Assembly (NCBI RefSeq): GCF_007828725.1
Contig: NZ_VIUW01000005.1
Coordinates: forward strand, 161,426-225,425
Origin: Marihabitans asiaticum
GTDB taxonomy: Bacteria; Actinomycetota; Actinomycetes; Actinomycetales; Dermatophilaceae
Reading direction: 5' to 3'
DNA length: 64,000 bases
Shown: one piece after another, positions 16,492 through 25,673 of the stretch
Layout: every line of letters begins with the position of its first letter
Numbering within the stretch: the first letter of the stretch is position 1
The notes under the pieces: model-generated
The model's database searches: none
What the model saw: the letters and a program-made list of their open reading frames with translations, nothing else
Told to the model about the DNA's origin: nothing
Translations under genes and position numbers: made by a program

Positions 16492-18933
16492 ATGGCCCGC
16501 CGCCGGAGCACCACCACCACGCCCGCAGCCGACGTGCCGGAGCGGATCGTCGACATCGACGTCGCCGACGAGATGCGCGGGGCCTTCCTCGAGTACGCGG
16601 TCTCGGTCATCCACGCGCGCGCCCTGCCCGACGCCCGCGATGGCCTCAAGCCGGTGCACCGACGGATCCTCTACGCGATGCACGGCATGGGCCTGCGCCC
16701 CGACCGCGGCCACGTGAAGTCCAGCCGCGTCGTCGGCGAGGTCATGGGCAAGTACCACCCGCACGGCGACTCCGCGATCTACGACGCCCTCGTGCGCATG
16801 GCCCAGCCCTTCGCCATGCGCCTGCCCCTCGTCGACGGCCACGGCAACTTCGGGTCTCTCGACGACGGTCCGGCCGCCTCGCGGTACACCGAGGCGCGGA
16901 TGACCTCCGCGGCCCTGCTCATGGTCGGCGGGCTCGAGGAGGACACCGTCCCCTTCGTCCCCAACTACGACGACCAGCTGCTCCAGCCCGAGGTGCTGCC
17001 GGCCGCCTATCCCAACCTCCTCGTCAACGGAACGACGGGGATCGCGGTCGGCATGGCCACCCAGATGCCGCCGCACAACCTCGGCGAGGTCATCGGCGCG
17101 GCCCGGCATCTGCTCACCCACCCGCAGTGCTCGCTGGACGACCTCATGCGATTCGTCCCGGGTCCGGACCTGCCCGGCGGCGGGCGCATCGTCGGGCTCG
17201 ACGGCATCCGCGACGCCTACCTCACCGGGCGCGGCAGCTTTCGCACCCGGGCGACGACCCGGATCGAGAAGGTCTCCCCCCGACGCCAGGGAGTCATCGT
17301 CACCGAGCTGCCCTACCTCGTCGGCCCGGAGAAGGTGATCGAGAAGATCAAGGACGCGGTCCAGGGCAAGAAGCTCGAGGGCATCGCCGACGTCAAGGAC
17401 CTCTCCGACCGGACGAAGGGGTTGGAGCTGGTCATCGAGATCAAGAACGGCTTCAACCCCGAGGCGGTCCTGGAGAAGCTCTACCGCCTCACGCCGATGG
17501 AGGAGTCCTTCGGGATCAACAACGTCGCCCTCGTCGACGGCACCCCGCGGACGATGGGCCTGAAGGAGCTGCTCACCGTCTACGTCGACTTCCGCGTCGA
17601 CGTCGTCCGGCGTCGGACCGAGCACCGGCTGGCCAAGCGTCGGGAGCGGCTCCACCTCGTCGACGGCCTGCTCGTCGCGATCCTCGACATCGACGAGGTC
17701 ATCCAGCTGATCCGCAGCAGCGACGACGCGGCCACGGCCCGCCAGCGCCTCATCGACGTCTTCGACCTCTCCGAGGCCCAGGCGAGCTACATCCTCGAGC
17801 TCCAGCTGCGCCGGCTGACCAAGTTCTCCAGGATCGAGCTGGAGCAGGAGCAGGGCGAGCTGCGCCGGGCGATCGCCGAGCTCGAGGAGATCCTGAGCGA
17901 TGAGTTGGTCCTCACCAAGCTCGTCTCCGGCGAGCTCGCCGAGGTGGGCAAGGCCCACGGCACGCCGCGGCGCACGGTCCTGCTGGAGTCCGCCGGCTCC
18001 CCCGCGGCCTCCGCCACGCCGATGGAGGTCGCTGACGACCCGTGCTGGGTGCTGCTCTCCACGACCGGGCTGCTGGCCCGGACGACCACCGAGCACGAGC
18101 CGTCCCGCAGCGGTCCGCGGTCCAAGCACGACGCCGTCGTCGCCGCCGTGCGCACGACGGCCCGCGGCGAGGTCGGCGTGGTGACCAGCCGCGGGCGGGT
18201 GGCCCGGGTCAGCGCGCTCGAGCTGCCCACGCTGCCCGACACCAACGACGCCCCCTCCCTCTCCGGCGGCGCTCCGGTGGGCGCCTACCTCGACCTCGCG
18301 CCGGACGAGCGTGTCCTCACCCTGTCCTCGCTCGCCGAGGACTCCCCCGGGCTCGCCCTGGGCACCGCGCACGGCGTGGTCAAGCGGGTCACGACCGAGC
18401 AGCCGAAGGGGTCGCTCTTCGAGGTCATCGCGCTCAAGGACGGCGACGAGGTGGTCGGCGCGGTCGAGCTGCGCACCGGCGAGGAAGAGCTGGTCTTCAT
18501 CACCGCCGACGCGCGCCTGCTCCACTTCGCGGCGTCGGCGGTCCGCCCGCAGGGGCGCGCCGCCGCCGGTGTGGCGGGGATCAAGACCACCGCCGATGCC
18601 CCGGTCGTCCACTTCGGCGCGGTCGACCCAGGCGCCGACGGCATCGTCGTGACGGTCAGCGGCAGCGCCGACAGCCTGCCCGGCACCGATCCGGGAGCGA
18701 TCAAGGTCACCCCCTTCGCCGAGTACCCCGGCAAGGGCCGCGGCACCTCGGGGGTCCGCGCGCACCGCTTCCTCAAGGGCGAGGACGCTCTGCTGCTGGC
18801 CTGGGCCGGCCGGGGCGACGCCCGCGCCAGCGCCGCCAACGGCGTCGCGGTCGAGCTGCCCGCCGCCGACGGGCGGCGCGACGGCTCCGGCACCCCGGCC
18901 CAGCGCCCGATCGGCGGCATCGGCGGCTGGTGA
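16492..18933 (+). CDS. parC: DNA topoisomerase IV subunit A / GyrA-type
   Basis: An 813-aa type IIA topoisomerase A subunit. ATG at 16492 has AGGAG about ten bases upstream. Visible: [20 protein letters not shown] (winged helix), [19 protein letters not shown] (about 85-103), the catalytic tyrosine in [10 protein letters not shown] (about 125-134), [19 protein letters not shown], and a C-terminal beta-pinwheel with degenerate blades (about 500-813). I do not see a canonical GyrA box QRRGGKG, which favours a ParC-like decatenase over gyrase. Its partner ParE-type gene is 1.7 kb away on the opposite strand, with a permease in between. Confidence 0.9.
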   Translation: MARRRSTTTTPAADVPERIVDIDVADEMRGAFLEYAVSVIHARALPDARDGLKPVHRRILYAMHGMGLRPDRGHVKSSRVVGEVMGKYHPHGDSAIYDALVRMAQPFAMRLPLVDGHGNFGSLDDGPAASRYTEARMTSAALLMVGGLEEDTVPFVPNYDDQLLQPEVLPAAYPNLLVNGTTGIAVGMATQMPPHNLGEVIGAARHLLTHPQCSLDDLMRFVPGPDLPGGGRIVGLDGIRDAYLTGRGSFRTRATTRIEKVSPRRQGVIVTELPYLVGPEKVIEKIKDAVQGKKLEGIADVKDLSDRTKGLELVIEIKNGFNPEAVLEKLYRLTPMEESFGINNVALVDGTPRTMGLKELLTVYVDFRVDVVRRRTEHRLAKRRERLHLVDGLLVAILDIDEVIQLIRSSDDAATARQRLIDVFDLSEAQASYILELQLRRLTKFSRIELEQEQGELRRAIAELEEILSDELVLTKLVSGELAEVGKAHGTPRRTVLLESAGSPAASATPMEVADDPCWVLLSTTGLLARTTTEHEPSRSGPRSKHDAVVAAVRTTARGEVGVVTSRGRVARVSALELPTLPDTNDAPSLSGGAPVGAYLDLAPDERVLTLSSLAEDSPGLALGTAHGVVKRVTTEQPKGSLFEVIALKDGDEVVGAVELRTGEEELVFITADARLLHFAASAVRPQGRAAAGVAGIKTTADAPVVHFGAVDPGADGIVVTVSGSADSLPGTDPGAIKVTPFAEYPGKGRGTSGVRAHRFLKGEDALLLAWAGRGDARASAANGVAVELPAADGRRDGSGTPAQRPIGGIGGW

Positions 18934-18946
18934 CGCCGCGCCGGTC

Positions 18947-18985
18947 GAGGTAGGTCTGGCGCGTCCAGCCGGGCGCGTCTACCTC
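18947..18985. terminator. Inverted repeat between convergent parC and permease
   Basis: GAGGTAG (18947-18953) and CTACCTC (18979-18985) form a 7-bp stem around a GC-rich centre in the 81-bp spacer between the two convergent stops. No T-tract follows. The centre also holds a direct repeat of GGCGCGTC (18958 and 18972). Possible bidirectional terminator. Confidence 0.4.
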
Positions 18986-19014
18986 TACCCGGCGAAGGGG
19001 GGAGGAGTTTGGCG

Positions 19015-20472
19015 TCAGTTGTTGGCGCCGTCGCGCTCCAGGTGCTCCGGGTCGCGCATGAAGGTCTTCTTGCCGAAGACCGCGCGGTTGACCACCCAGG
19101 TCAGGGCCCACAGCACGACGCCGAGCAGGAGCAGGCCACCGGCGATCGGGTACTGACCCTGCTGCTCCTCGCTGCGCGCCCACGGGCCGGCGAGGAAGGC
19201 GCACAGCAGCGCACCGATCACCGGCAGCGCGGTCGGGGCGTGGAAGTGGCGGCGTCCGACGTCGTCGCGGCGCAGGACGAGGACCGCGATGTTGACGATG
19301 GTGAAGACGCACAGCAGCAGCAGCGACGTCGTGCCACCGAGGAGCGCGACGATGTCGCTGTCGCTGTCCAGGGTGACGTAGGTGATGAGCGCGAAGGCGA
19401 TCGCCGTGGTGAAGAGAATCGAGACCCACGGGGTGCGCCGCTTCGGGGCGACGTGCCCCAGCGGTCGCGGGAGGACGTCCTGGCGGGCCATCCCGTAGAG
19501 CAGCCGGCTCGCCATGAGCATGTTGATCAGCGCCGAGTTGGCGACGGCGAACATGGCGATGAAGGGGAAGATCTTGTCGAAGGGCAGGTTCGGCGCCCCG
19601 GCGGCGACGACCTGGGTCAGCGCGGACGCCTCATCCGGGTCGGCGAGCTTGCCCACCGGCACCAGCGCGACGGCCGTGATGGAGACGAGGACGTAGATCA
19701 GGCCGGTGATCCCCAGCCCGGTGAGCATCACCTTCGGGAAGGTCCCCACCGGGTCCTTGGTCTCCTCGGCCATGTTGACCGAGTCCTCGAAGCCGACCAT
19801 CGCGAAGAAGGCGAGCGAGGTTGCCATGGTGATCGAGAAGAAGACGCCCTTGTCCTCACCGCTGTCGAAGACGGTGACCTGGGAGAAGTCCGCCTTGCCC
19901 TGGGTCACGGCGTAGAGGCCGATGAAGATGATGAGCAGCAGGCCGGAGAGCTCGATGAGGGTCAGCACGACGTTGGCCTTGACCGACTCGCCGACACCGC
20001 GCAGGTTGATCAGCGCGACGAGCGTCATGAAACCCAGCGCCGCGAGCAGGATCGGGGCCGCCCCGGCCTCCCACCCGAGCCCGAAGCCGTCGCTGAGGAA
20101 GCCGGCGAAGGCATTGGCCGCGGTCGATGCCGAGGTGATGCCCGAGCACATCACCGCGAAGGCGACGATGAAGGTGAGGAAGTGGATGCCGAAGGCCTTG
20201 TGGATGAAGGTCGCGGCGCCACCGGCCTGCGGGTACTTCGTCACGAGCTCGAGGTAGCTGAAGGCGGTGACCGTCGCGACCGCGAAGGCGGCGAGGAAGG
20301 GCGCCCAGGCGGCGCCTCCGACCTCGGCTGCGACCTTGCCGGTCAGGGCGTAGACACCGGTTCCGAGGATATCTCCGACGATGAAGAGCAGCAGGAGCTT
20401 GGGCCCCATCACCCTCTTGAGATCGGTGGCGTCCTCCCCGTCGACTCGCTGCGTCGTCGCGCTCTCGGACAT
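19015..20472 (-). CDS. APC family amino-acid permease
   Basis: A 485-aa transporter with about 12-14 membrane segments, starting at ATG 20472 behind an AGGGAGGG. The first helix motif IVGDILGTGVYALTGKVA (about 31-48) and the consensus helix-6 region FFAMVGFEDSVNMAEETKDP (about 223-242) are those of the cationic/neutral amino-acid permease branch of APC. Substrate cannot be told. It lies downstream of parE on the same strand but 155 bp away, with its own hairpin-containing leader, so it is probably transcribed on its own. Confidence 0.85.
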   Translation of the reverse strand: MSESATTQRVDGEDATDLKRVMGPKLLLLFIVGDILGTGVYALTGKVAAEVGGAAWAPFLAAFAVATVTAFSYLELVTKYPQAGGAATFIHKAFGIHFLTFIVAFAVMCSGITSASTAANAFAGFLSDGFGLGWEAGAAPILLAALGFMTLVALINLRGVGESVKANVVLTLIELSGLLLIIFIGLYAVTQGKADFSQVTVFDSGEDKGVFFSITMATSLAFFAMVGFEDSVNMAEETKDPVGTFPKVMLTGLGITGLIYVLVSITAVALVPVGKLADPDEASALTQVVAAGAPNLPFDKIFPFIAMFAVANSALINMLMASRLLYGMARQDVLPRPLGHVAPKRRTPWVSILFTTAIAFALITYVTLDSDSDIVALLGGTTSLLLLCVFTIVNIAVLVLRRDDVGRRHFHAPTALPVIGALLCAFLAGPWARSEEQQGQYPIAGGLLLLGVVLWALTWVVNRAVFGKKTFMRDPEHLERDGANN

Positions 20473-20492
20473 GTGGCCCTCCCTGGTGGCGT

Positions 20493-20510
20493 TCTGCGCT
20501 CACGCGCAGA
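20493..20510. promoter_or_regulatory. Hairpin TCTGCGC-TCAC-GCGCAGA in permease leader
   Basis: A perfect 7-bp stem with a 4-base loop lies 21-38 bp upstream of the permease ATG, just before its ribosome-binding site. It could be an operator or a leader hairpin. Confidence 0.4.
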
Positions 20511-20526
20511 GACTTACGGTGGCGCA

Positions 20527-20577
20527 GATCACAGCCGCTGTCCAGAGCACCGCCGCAGGTGTCGCGCATCTGTGATC
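20527..20577. repeat. Inverted repeat GATCACAG/CTGTGATC after parE
   Basis: Eight-base arms at 20527-20534 and 20570-20577 separated by 35 bases, in the spacer between the parE stop and the permease leader. Possible terminator or regulator site; TGTGAT resembles a CRP half-site, but the spacing is wrong for CRP. Confidence 0.25.
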
Positions 20578-20627
20578 CGCCGCCTCGAGAACTGCACGCG
20601 GGTCGGGGCGAAGGGGGTGTGGCCGGA

Positions 20628-22784
20628 TCAGGCGTCGATCCGCTCCCGGTCGAGCGCGTCGGCCGAGGCGACGATGAACTCGCGGCGGGGTTCGACGTCC
20701 TTGCCCATGAGCAGCTCGAAGACCTCGGCGACGGCAGCGACGTCGTCGAGGGTGACCCGGCGAAGGGTGCGCTGAGCGGGGTCCATGGTCGTCTCGGCGA
20801 GCTGGTCGGCATCCATCTCGCCGAGGCCCTTGTACCGCTGGATGGGTGACTTCACCGTCTTGCCGCGCTTCTCCAGGCTCGCGAGGGTCTTGCGCAGCTC
20901 GGCCTCGGAGTAGGTGTAGATCAGCTCGTTCTTCTTCGAGCCGGCACCCACGACCTCGATCCGGTGCAGCGGCGGGACGGCCGCGTACACCCGGCCCGCC
21001 TCGACGAGCGGCCGCATGTGGGTGAAGAACAGGGTGAGCAGCAGGGTGCGGATGTGTGCGCCGTCGACGTCGGCGTCGGTCATGATGATGACCTTGCCGT
21101 AGCGGGCGGAGTCGAGGTCGAAGCCGCGTCCGGACCCGGCACCGATCACCTGGATGATCGAGGCGCACTCGGCGTTCTTGAGCATGTCGCCGACCGCGGC
21201 CTTCTGCACGTTGAGGATCTTCCCCCGGATCGGGAGCAACGCCTGAAACTCGCTGTTGCGCGCCTCCTTGGCGGTCCCCATCGCCGAGTCTCCCTCGACG
21301 ATGAAGAGCTCGGTGCCCTCGGTGCCGTTGCTGCGGCAGTCGCGCAGCTTGGGCGGCAACGAGGAGCTCTCCAGCGCGTTCTTGCGGCGCTGGGTCTCCT
21401 TGTGCAGGCGCGCGCTGATCCGCGACTTCATTTCGGCGACGACCTTCTCCAGCAGTGCCGTGGCCTGCTGCTTCTCCCCCCGCCGAGGGCTGCTGATCCG
21501 CTCGGTGAGCTCCCGCTCGACGACCCTGCTCACGATCGAGCGGACCGCTACGGTGCCGAGGACCTCCTTGGTCTGCCCCTCGAACTGCGGCTCGGCCAGG
21601 CGCACGGTGACGACGGCGGTGAGCCCGGCGAGGACGTCGTCCTTGTCGACCTTGTCGCTGCCGACCTTGAGCTTGCGGGCGTTGGCCTCGAGCTGCTTGC
21701 GGAAGACCTTGAGCAGGGAGGCCTCGAAGCCGGCGAGGTGGGTCCCGCCCTTCGGCGTGCTGATGATGTTGACGAAGGACCGGACCGTCGTGTCGTACCC
21801 GGTGCCCCAGCGCAGCGCGATGTCGACCCCGCACTCGCGCTCGACCTCGGTGGGCGTCATGTGTCCGGACGCGTCGAGGACGGGGACGGTCTCGGTGAAG
21901 GTGCCGCTGCCCTGGAGCCGCCAGACGTCGGTCACCGACGGGTCGGGGGCGAGGAACTCGACGAACTCGGTGATCCCGCCGTCGTGCGAGAAGACCTCCT
22001 CGACCGGTCCGTCGGCGCCCGGTGTGCCCGGCACGCGCCGCTCGTCGCGGATCACCAAGGTCAGGCCGGGGACGAGGAAGGAGGTCTGTCGCGCCCGGGC
22101 GACGAGGGCGTCGTAGTCGAAGCCGGACTCGGTCGGGAAGATGTGCGGGTCTGCCCAGTAGCGGATCCGGGTGCCGGTCGCCCCGCGCCGGGCCTTGCCG
22201 ACGACGGCCAGCTCGGAGCCCTTCTCGTAGGCGGTGAACTCGTGGTCGGGGTCCTTCTCACCTGCCGACCCGGCGACGTCGCTGAAGACGCCGGGCTCCC
22301 CCCTTCGGAACGACATCGCATAGGTCTTGCCGGCCCGGTCGACCTCGACGTCCAGCCGCGAGGACAGGGCATTGACCACCGAGGCACCAACCCCGTGCAG
22401 ACCGCCGGAGGCCGTGTACGACCCGCCCCCGAACTTGCCCCCCGCGTGCAGCTTGGTGAAGACGACCTCGACACCGGTCAGGCCGGTGCGCGGCTCGATG
22501 TCGACCGGGATCCCGCGCGCCTGGTCGCGCACCTCCACCGAGCCATCTCGGTGCAGGATCACCTCGATCCGGTCGCCGTGCCCGCCGAGGGCCTCGTCCA
22601 CGGCGTTGTCGATGATCTCCCACAGGCAGTGCATCAGCCCGCGGCTGTCGGTCGTGCCGATGTACATGCCCGGACGCTTGCGGACCGCCTCGAGCCCCTC
22701 GAGCACCTGCAGGTGGTGGGCGGTGTAGTCCTGGGCGGTCTTGCTCGTCGCCTTCTTGGCGGCGGTCTTCGCTGCGGCTGGCAC
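20628..22784 (-). CDS. parE: DNA topoisomerase IV subunit B / GyrB-type
   Basis: A 718-aa ATPase subunit. N-terminal Lys/Ala-rich tail, then the GHKL motifs: RPGMYIGTTDSRGLMH (about 37-52), EIIDNAVDEALGG (about 56-68), RDQARGIPVD, GGLHGVGASVVNALS. The TOPRIM domain has FIVEGDSAMGTAKEARN (about 466-482; typical GyrB has EGDSAGGSAK) and ITMDADVDG-like IIMTDADVDGAHIRTLLL. C-terminal IQRYKGLGEMDADQLAETTM. GTG start at 22784 with GAGGACGAGAG upstream. It is the natural partner of the ParC-type gene; the shift from GG to MG after EGDSA is conserved in ParE-like actinobacterial proteins only as far as I can infer. Confidence 0.9.
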   Translation of the reverse strand: MPAAAKTAAKKATSKTAQDYTAHHLQVLEGLEAVRKRPGMYIGTTDSRGLMHCLWEIIDNAVDEALGGHGDRIEVILHRDGSVEVRDQARGIPVDIEPRTGLTGVEVVFTKLHAGGKFGGGSYTASGGLHGVGASVVNALSSRLDVEVDRAGKTYAMSFRRGEPGVFSDVAGSAGEKDPDHEFTAYEKGSELAVVGKARRGATGTRIRYWADPHIFPTESGFDYDALVARARQTSFLVPGLTLVIRDERRVPGTPGADGPVEEVFSHDGGITEFVEFLAPDPSVTDVWRLQGSGTFTETVPVLDASGHMTPTEVERECGVDIALRWGTGYDTTVRSFVNIISTPKGGTHLAGFEASLLKVFRKQLEANARKLKVGSDKVDKDDVLAGLTAVVTVRLAEPQFEGQTKEVLGTVAVRSIVSRVVERELTERISSPRRGEKQQATALLEKVVAEMKSRISARLHKETQRRKNALESSSLPPKLRDCRSNGTEGTELFIVEGDSAMGTAKEARNSEFQALLPIRGKILNVQKAAVGDMLKNAECASIIQVIGAGSGRGFDLDSARYGKVIIMTDADVDGAHIRTLLLTLFFTHMRPLVEAGRVYAAVPPLHRIEVVGAGSKKNELIYTYSEAELRKTLASLEKRGKTVKSPIQRYKGLGEMDADQLAETTMDPAQRTLRRVTLDDVAAVAEVFELLMGKDVEPRREFIVASADALDRERIDA

Positions 22785-22985
22785 GGTGGCGCTCTCGTCC
22801 TCGCGGGGTGGGGGCTACGGTCTGCCCGCAGGGTAGAACGCACCCACCGACAACCCCGGCAGGCGCGCCACGCCCGGGCCCGAGCAGTGGGCTCCTGACG
22901 CACGGGAAGGATCCGGCGTGCTTCACTGTTGACCTGTCCGGACCCGAGACGGGTTCGCACGACGTGAGCACGAAAGAGAGATCAA

Positions 22986-23210
22986 GTGAACGCAACCCTG
23001 GTGTCCCCACTGACCGCGGCCGACCGCTGCGACCGCTGCGGTGCCCAGGCCTACGTCCGCGCCCGACTGCACGCCGGCGGCGAGCTCCTCTTCTGCGCCC
23101 ACCACGGCCGTGAGCACCTGCCGAAGCTGCGCGACCAGGCCGAGATCGACGACCAGAGCGACCGCCTCCACGAGGACAAGGCCGCCGACGAGGCGCTCGA
23201 CGAGAGCTGA
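22986..23210 (+). CDS. DUF7455 small zinc-binding protein
   Basis: A 74-aa protein starting with GTG 22986. CDRC at about 15-18 and CAHH at about 37-40 make a single likely zinc knuckle; the rest is charged and helical. It belongs to a small actinobacterial family (DUF7455) usually found near sigA and parE; function unknown. AGAGAGA lies upstream. The downstream DUF456 gene starts two bases after the stop, so they are co-transcribed. The 201-bp spacer towards parE shows TTGACC at 22929 but no convincing -10. Confidence 0.85.
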   Translation: MNATLVSPLTAADRCDRCGAQAYVRARLHAGGELLFCAHHGREHLPKLRDQAEIDDQSDRLHEDKAADEALDES

Positions 23211-23212
23211 CC

Positions 23213-23767
23213 ATGCCCGGCGCCGCGGCCCACGGCCTGCTCTGGGTCGCCGGGTCGGTCCCTACCGCGACCCCTGACCCGACCCCGGTGGCGATCTGGC
23301 CACTGCTGCTCGTCTTCGTCGTCGGGCTGCTCGGCATCGTCGTCCCGGTTCTTCCGGGCCTGATCATCTGCCTCGGCGCGGTCCTCGTCTGGGCCCTCGA
23401 GGTCGGTGGGACGCGGGCCTGGGTCACCTTCGCGGTCGCGGCGGCCGTCTTCCTCGTCGGGGTGGTGCTGCAGTACGCCATCCCGGGGCGCCGGATGAAG
23501 GCCGAAGGGGTGGGGCGAGCCACGATCGCGGTCGGCCTGGTCGCTGCCGTCGTCGGCTTCTTCGTCGTCCCGGTCGTCGGCGCTCCGCTGTTCTTCGTCC
23601 TCGGGATCTACCTCCTCGAGCGGTTCCGCTACCGAGACCCCCGGCGCGCAGCGGCGGCGACACGCTCCGCGGTGAAGGGGGTCATCCGCAGCATCGGAGT
23701 GGAGCTCGCCACCGCGCTGAGCATCGCGGTGGTCTGGGCTCTGGGGGTCGCCTCGCACTCGCTCTGA
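23213..23767 (+). CDS. DUF456 membrane protein
   Basis: A 184-aa membrane protein of the DUF456 family with a leading hydrophobic pair WPLLLVFVVGLLGIVVPVLP (about 24-43) and further segments at about 45-60, 70-90 and 100-125. Glycine-zipper-like spacing is typical of the family. Function unknown. Second gene of the unit with the small zinc protein. The 101-bp spacer to the convergent DUF3040 gene holds no clear terminator hairpin. Confidence 0.85.
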   Translation: MPGAAAHGLLWVAGSVPTATPDPTPVAIWPLLLVFVVGLLGIVVPVLPGLIICLGAVLVWALEVGGTRAWVTFAVAAAVFLVGVVLQYAIPGRRMKAEGVGRATIAVGLVAAVVGFFVVPVVGAPLFFVLGIYLLERFRYRDPRRAAAATRSAVKGVIRSIGVELATALSIAVVWALGVASHSL

Positions 23768-23868
23768 GGAGTCGCTGCGGGGTGCGCGGTGAGGGGCCTA
23801 CCGATGAGGTGTGACCCGAGTCGGGTGAGGGTCAGTACCCGCTCGAGGACCAGCCGATCAGGTCGTCG

Positions 23869-24333
23869 TCAGTAGCCGCGCTCGCGGCGCTCGTCCCACC
23901 GCTGCTCGAGCCGCTGCATGAAGGTGCCGCTGCGCTGGGGCCGCTTCGCGCCCCGCGACGGCACCGCGCTCGCCCCGCCCTTGGCCCGTCGGCGCCGTCG
24001 GGGCGGCCGGGCCGTGGTGATCGAGGTGATCGACCCGTCATCGCCCACGACCCCGAGCGTGGCCTGGTCCTCGTCCGAGCCGGAGGCGACCATGTACGCG
24101 ATCGAGGCGACGATGACCGCGAACCCGGCGACCCCGACCCACATCGTCGTGATGACGCCGAGGAAGACCAGCCCAACCCCGGCAAGGACGCCGACCAGGC
24201 CGAGCACCCTGCGCCTGCGCTGCTCAGGGGTAGGGCCGTCACCCTTCATGCTCGAGGCGAACCGCGGGTCCTCGGCGTAGAGCGCCTGCTCCATCTGATC
24301 GAGCATCTGCTGCTCGCGCTCCGACAGGGCCAC
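23869..24333 (-). CDS. DUF3040 membrane protein
   Basis: A 154-aa protein of the DUF3040 family. Start chosen at GTG 24333 (VALSEREQQMLDQMEQAL), which has GGGAGG six bases upstream and matches the usual family start; an upstream in-frame ATG would add five residues. Two adjacent membrane segments (about 50-68 and 70-90), then an Arg-rich cytoplasmic tail with RRRRRAKGG. Function unknown. It lies 62 bp downstream of dinB in the same direction. Confidence 0.85.
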   Translation of the reverse strand: MALSEREQQMLDQMEQALYAEDPRFASSMKGDGPTPEQRRRRVLGLVGVLAGVGLVFLGVITTMWVGVAGFAVIVASIAYMVASGSDEDQATLGVVGDDGSITSITTARPPRRRRRAKGGASAVPSRGAKRPQRSGTFMQRLEQRWDERRERGY

Positions 24334-24395
24334 GTCGACCTCCCTCACACCTGCTCATCCGGTACCCGGGGGCCATCGCTCTCCTCGGGCGGTCC

Positions 24396-25655
24396 TCAGT
24401 CTAGGTCGCCCCGGTCCTCTTCGGTAGCCCGACCTCCCCCCTTCGTCAGCAAGCTGGCCGGTCGCACGCTGCCGGCGCCGAACCGCGACGCCGCCCGGTC
24501 GACCGCCCGGTCGGCATCACGCCAGCCGTGCTCGGGCTCGTCGAGGGTCACCTGGACCGGTGTCGAGTCCGACCCCGTCAGACCCTCTACCCGTACGCCG
24601 ACGAGACGGATCCGGGCGCGCTGCATCCCGAGCGCCTCGTAGAGCTCACGCGCGGCGGCGTAGATGTCGCGGCTGACATCGGTCGCGTCGCGCAGCGACC
24701 GGGAGCGCGTCACGGTGGAGAAGTCGGCGAAGCGCACCTTGATGCTCACCGTCCGCCCAACCAGCCGCTGCGCACGCAGACGCGCCCCGACCTTCTCCGA
24801 GAGGTCGAGCAGGACCTGACGGATGACCACCGGGTCGCCGACGTCCGCGCCAAAGGTCCGTTCGTGACCGACGCTCTTCTCCCGGCGCACCGGGTCCACG
24901 CCTCGTGGGTCCCGCCCCCACGCGAGATCGTGCAGGTGGGTGCCGGTCGCCACGCCGAGAGACTGGGTCAGGGTGGCACGCGGAGTCCGGGCGATGTCGG
25001 CGACGGTGCGCAGGCCGAGCCGGGCCAGCGCCTCCTCGGTCTTCTCACCGACCCCCCACAGCGCGGCGACGGGCAGCTGCTGGACGAAGGCGACGACCTC
25101 GTCGGCGGGGACGACGAGCATCCCGTCCGGCTTGGCCAGGCCGGAGGCGATCTTGGCGACGAACTTCGTGCTCGACACCCCGACCGAGCAGGTGATCCCC
25201 TGCTCGCGAACCACCTGGTCGCGGATCATCTGGGCGATGACCGCAGGAGAGCCCATCAGCCGGACTGCACCCCCGACATCGAGGAAGGCCTCGTCGAGGC
25301 TGAGCGGCTCGACGAGGGGGGTGACGCCCTCGAAGACGCGCATCACCGCGCGGGAGATCTCGGCGTAGAGCGCGTGATCCGGCGGGATCACCGTCGCCTG
25401 GGGGCACAGGCGGCGGGCCCGCGTCATCGGCATCGCGGAGGTCACGCCGAAGGCGCGGGCCTCGTAGGTGGCCGAGAGGACGACGCTGCGACCTCCGCCG
25501 CCGATGATCACCGGGGTACCGACCAGCTCGGGACGGGTGCGCAGCGACGCGGACGCGTAGAAGGCATCCATGTCGACGTGCAGGACGGTGCAGCCGGTGT
25601 CGTCGGGCGAGCCGTCGCCGATGCGGCGCGGGACCTGGAACTGGCGACGGCTCAC
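24396..25655 (-). CDS. dinB: DNA polymerase IV
   Basis: A 419-aa Y-family translesion polymerase. Catalytic motifs: VLHVDMDAFYASASLRTRPE (about 24-43) and LSLDEAFLDV (about 118-127, the SLDE acidic pair); fingers YEARAFGVTSAMPMTRARRL; helix-hairpin-helix LPVAALWGVGEKTEEALARL; little finger from about 260. The C-terminus lacks an obvious beta-clamp motif QxxLF but ends RPASLLTKGG. GTG at 25655 follows the methyltransferase stop by 18 bp. It is the third gene below the SOS box at 27225. Role: error-prone or bypass synthesis at damaged DNA. Confidence 0.95.
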   Translation of the reverse strand: MSRRQFQVPRRIGDGSPDDTGCTVLHVDMDAFYASASLRTRPELVGTPVIIGGGGRSVVLSATYEARAFGVTSAMPMTRARRLCPQATVIPPDHALYAEISRAVMRVFEGVTPLVEPLSLDEAFLDVGGAVRLMGSPAVIAQMIRDQVVREQGITCSVGVSSTKFVAKIASGLAKPDGMLVVPADEVVAFVQQLPVAALWGVGEKTEEALARLGLRTVADIARTPRATLTQSLGVATGTHLHDLAWGRDPRGVDPVRREKSVGHERTFGADVGDPVVIRQVLLDLSEKVGARLRAQRLVGRTVSIKVRFADFSTVTRSRSLRDATDVSRDIYAAARELYEALGMQRARIRLVGVRVEGLTGSDSTPVQVTLDEPEHGWRDADRAVDRAASRFGAGSVRPASLLTKGGGRATEEDRGDLD

Positions 25656-25673
25656 CGCACGGGCTCGGGGAGG

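Noticed and set aside
14880..17903. A 1007-codon open frame on the plus strand.
   Set aside because: Out-of-frame overlap with the acetyltransferase (antisense) and parC; low-complexity His/Arg/Pro sequence.
13567..18765. A 1732-codon open frame on the minus strand.
   Set aside because: It overlaps the acetyltransferase and parC in wrong frames; composition is Arg/Gly/Asp-rich shadow of GC-rich codons and no domain is recognisable.
20527..20577. CRP-type operator TGTGA-N6-TCACA.
   Set aside because: The half-sites are in the opposite order and 35 bases apart.
22929..22960. Promoter with -35 TTGACC for the DUF7455 gene.
   Set aside because: No acceptable -10 at 16-18 bases spacing.
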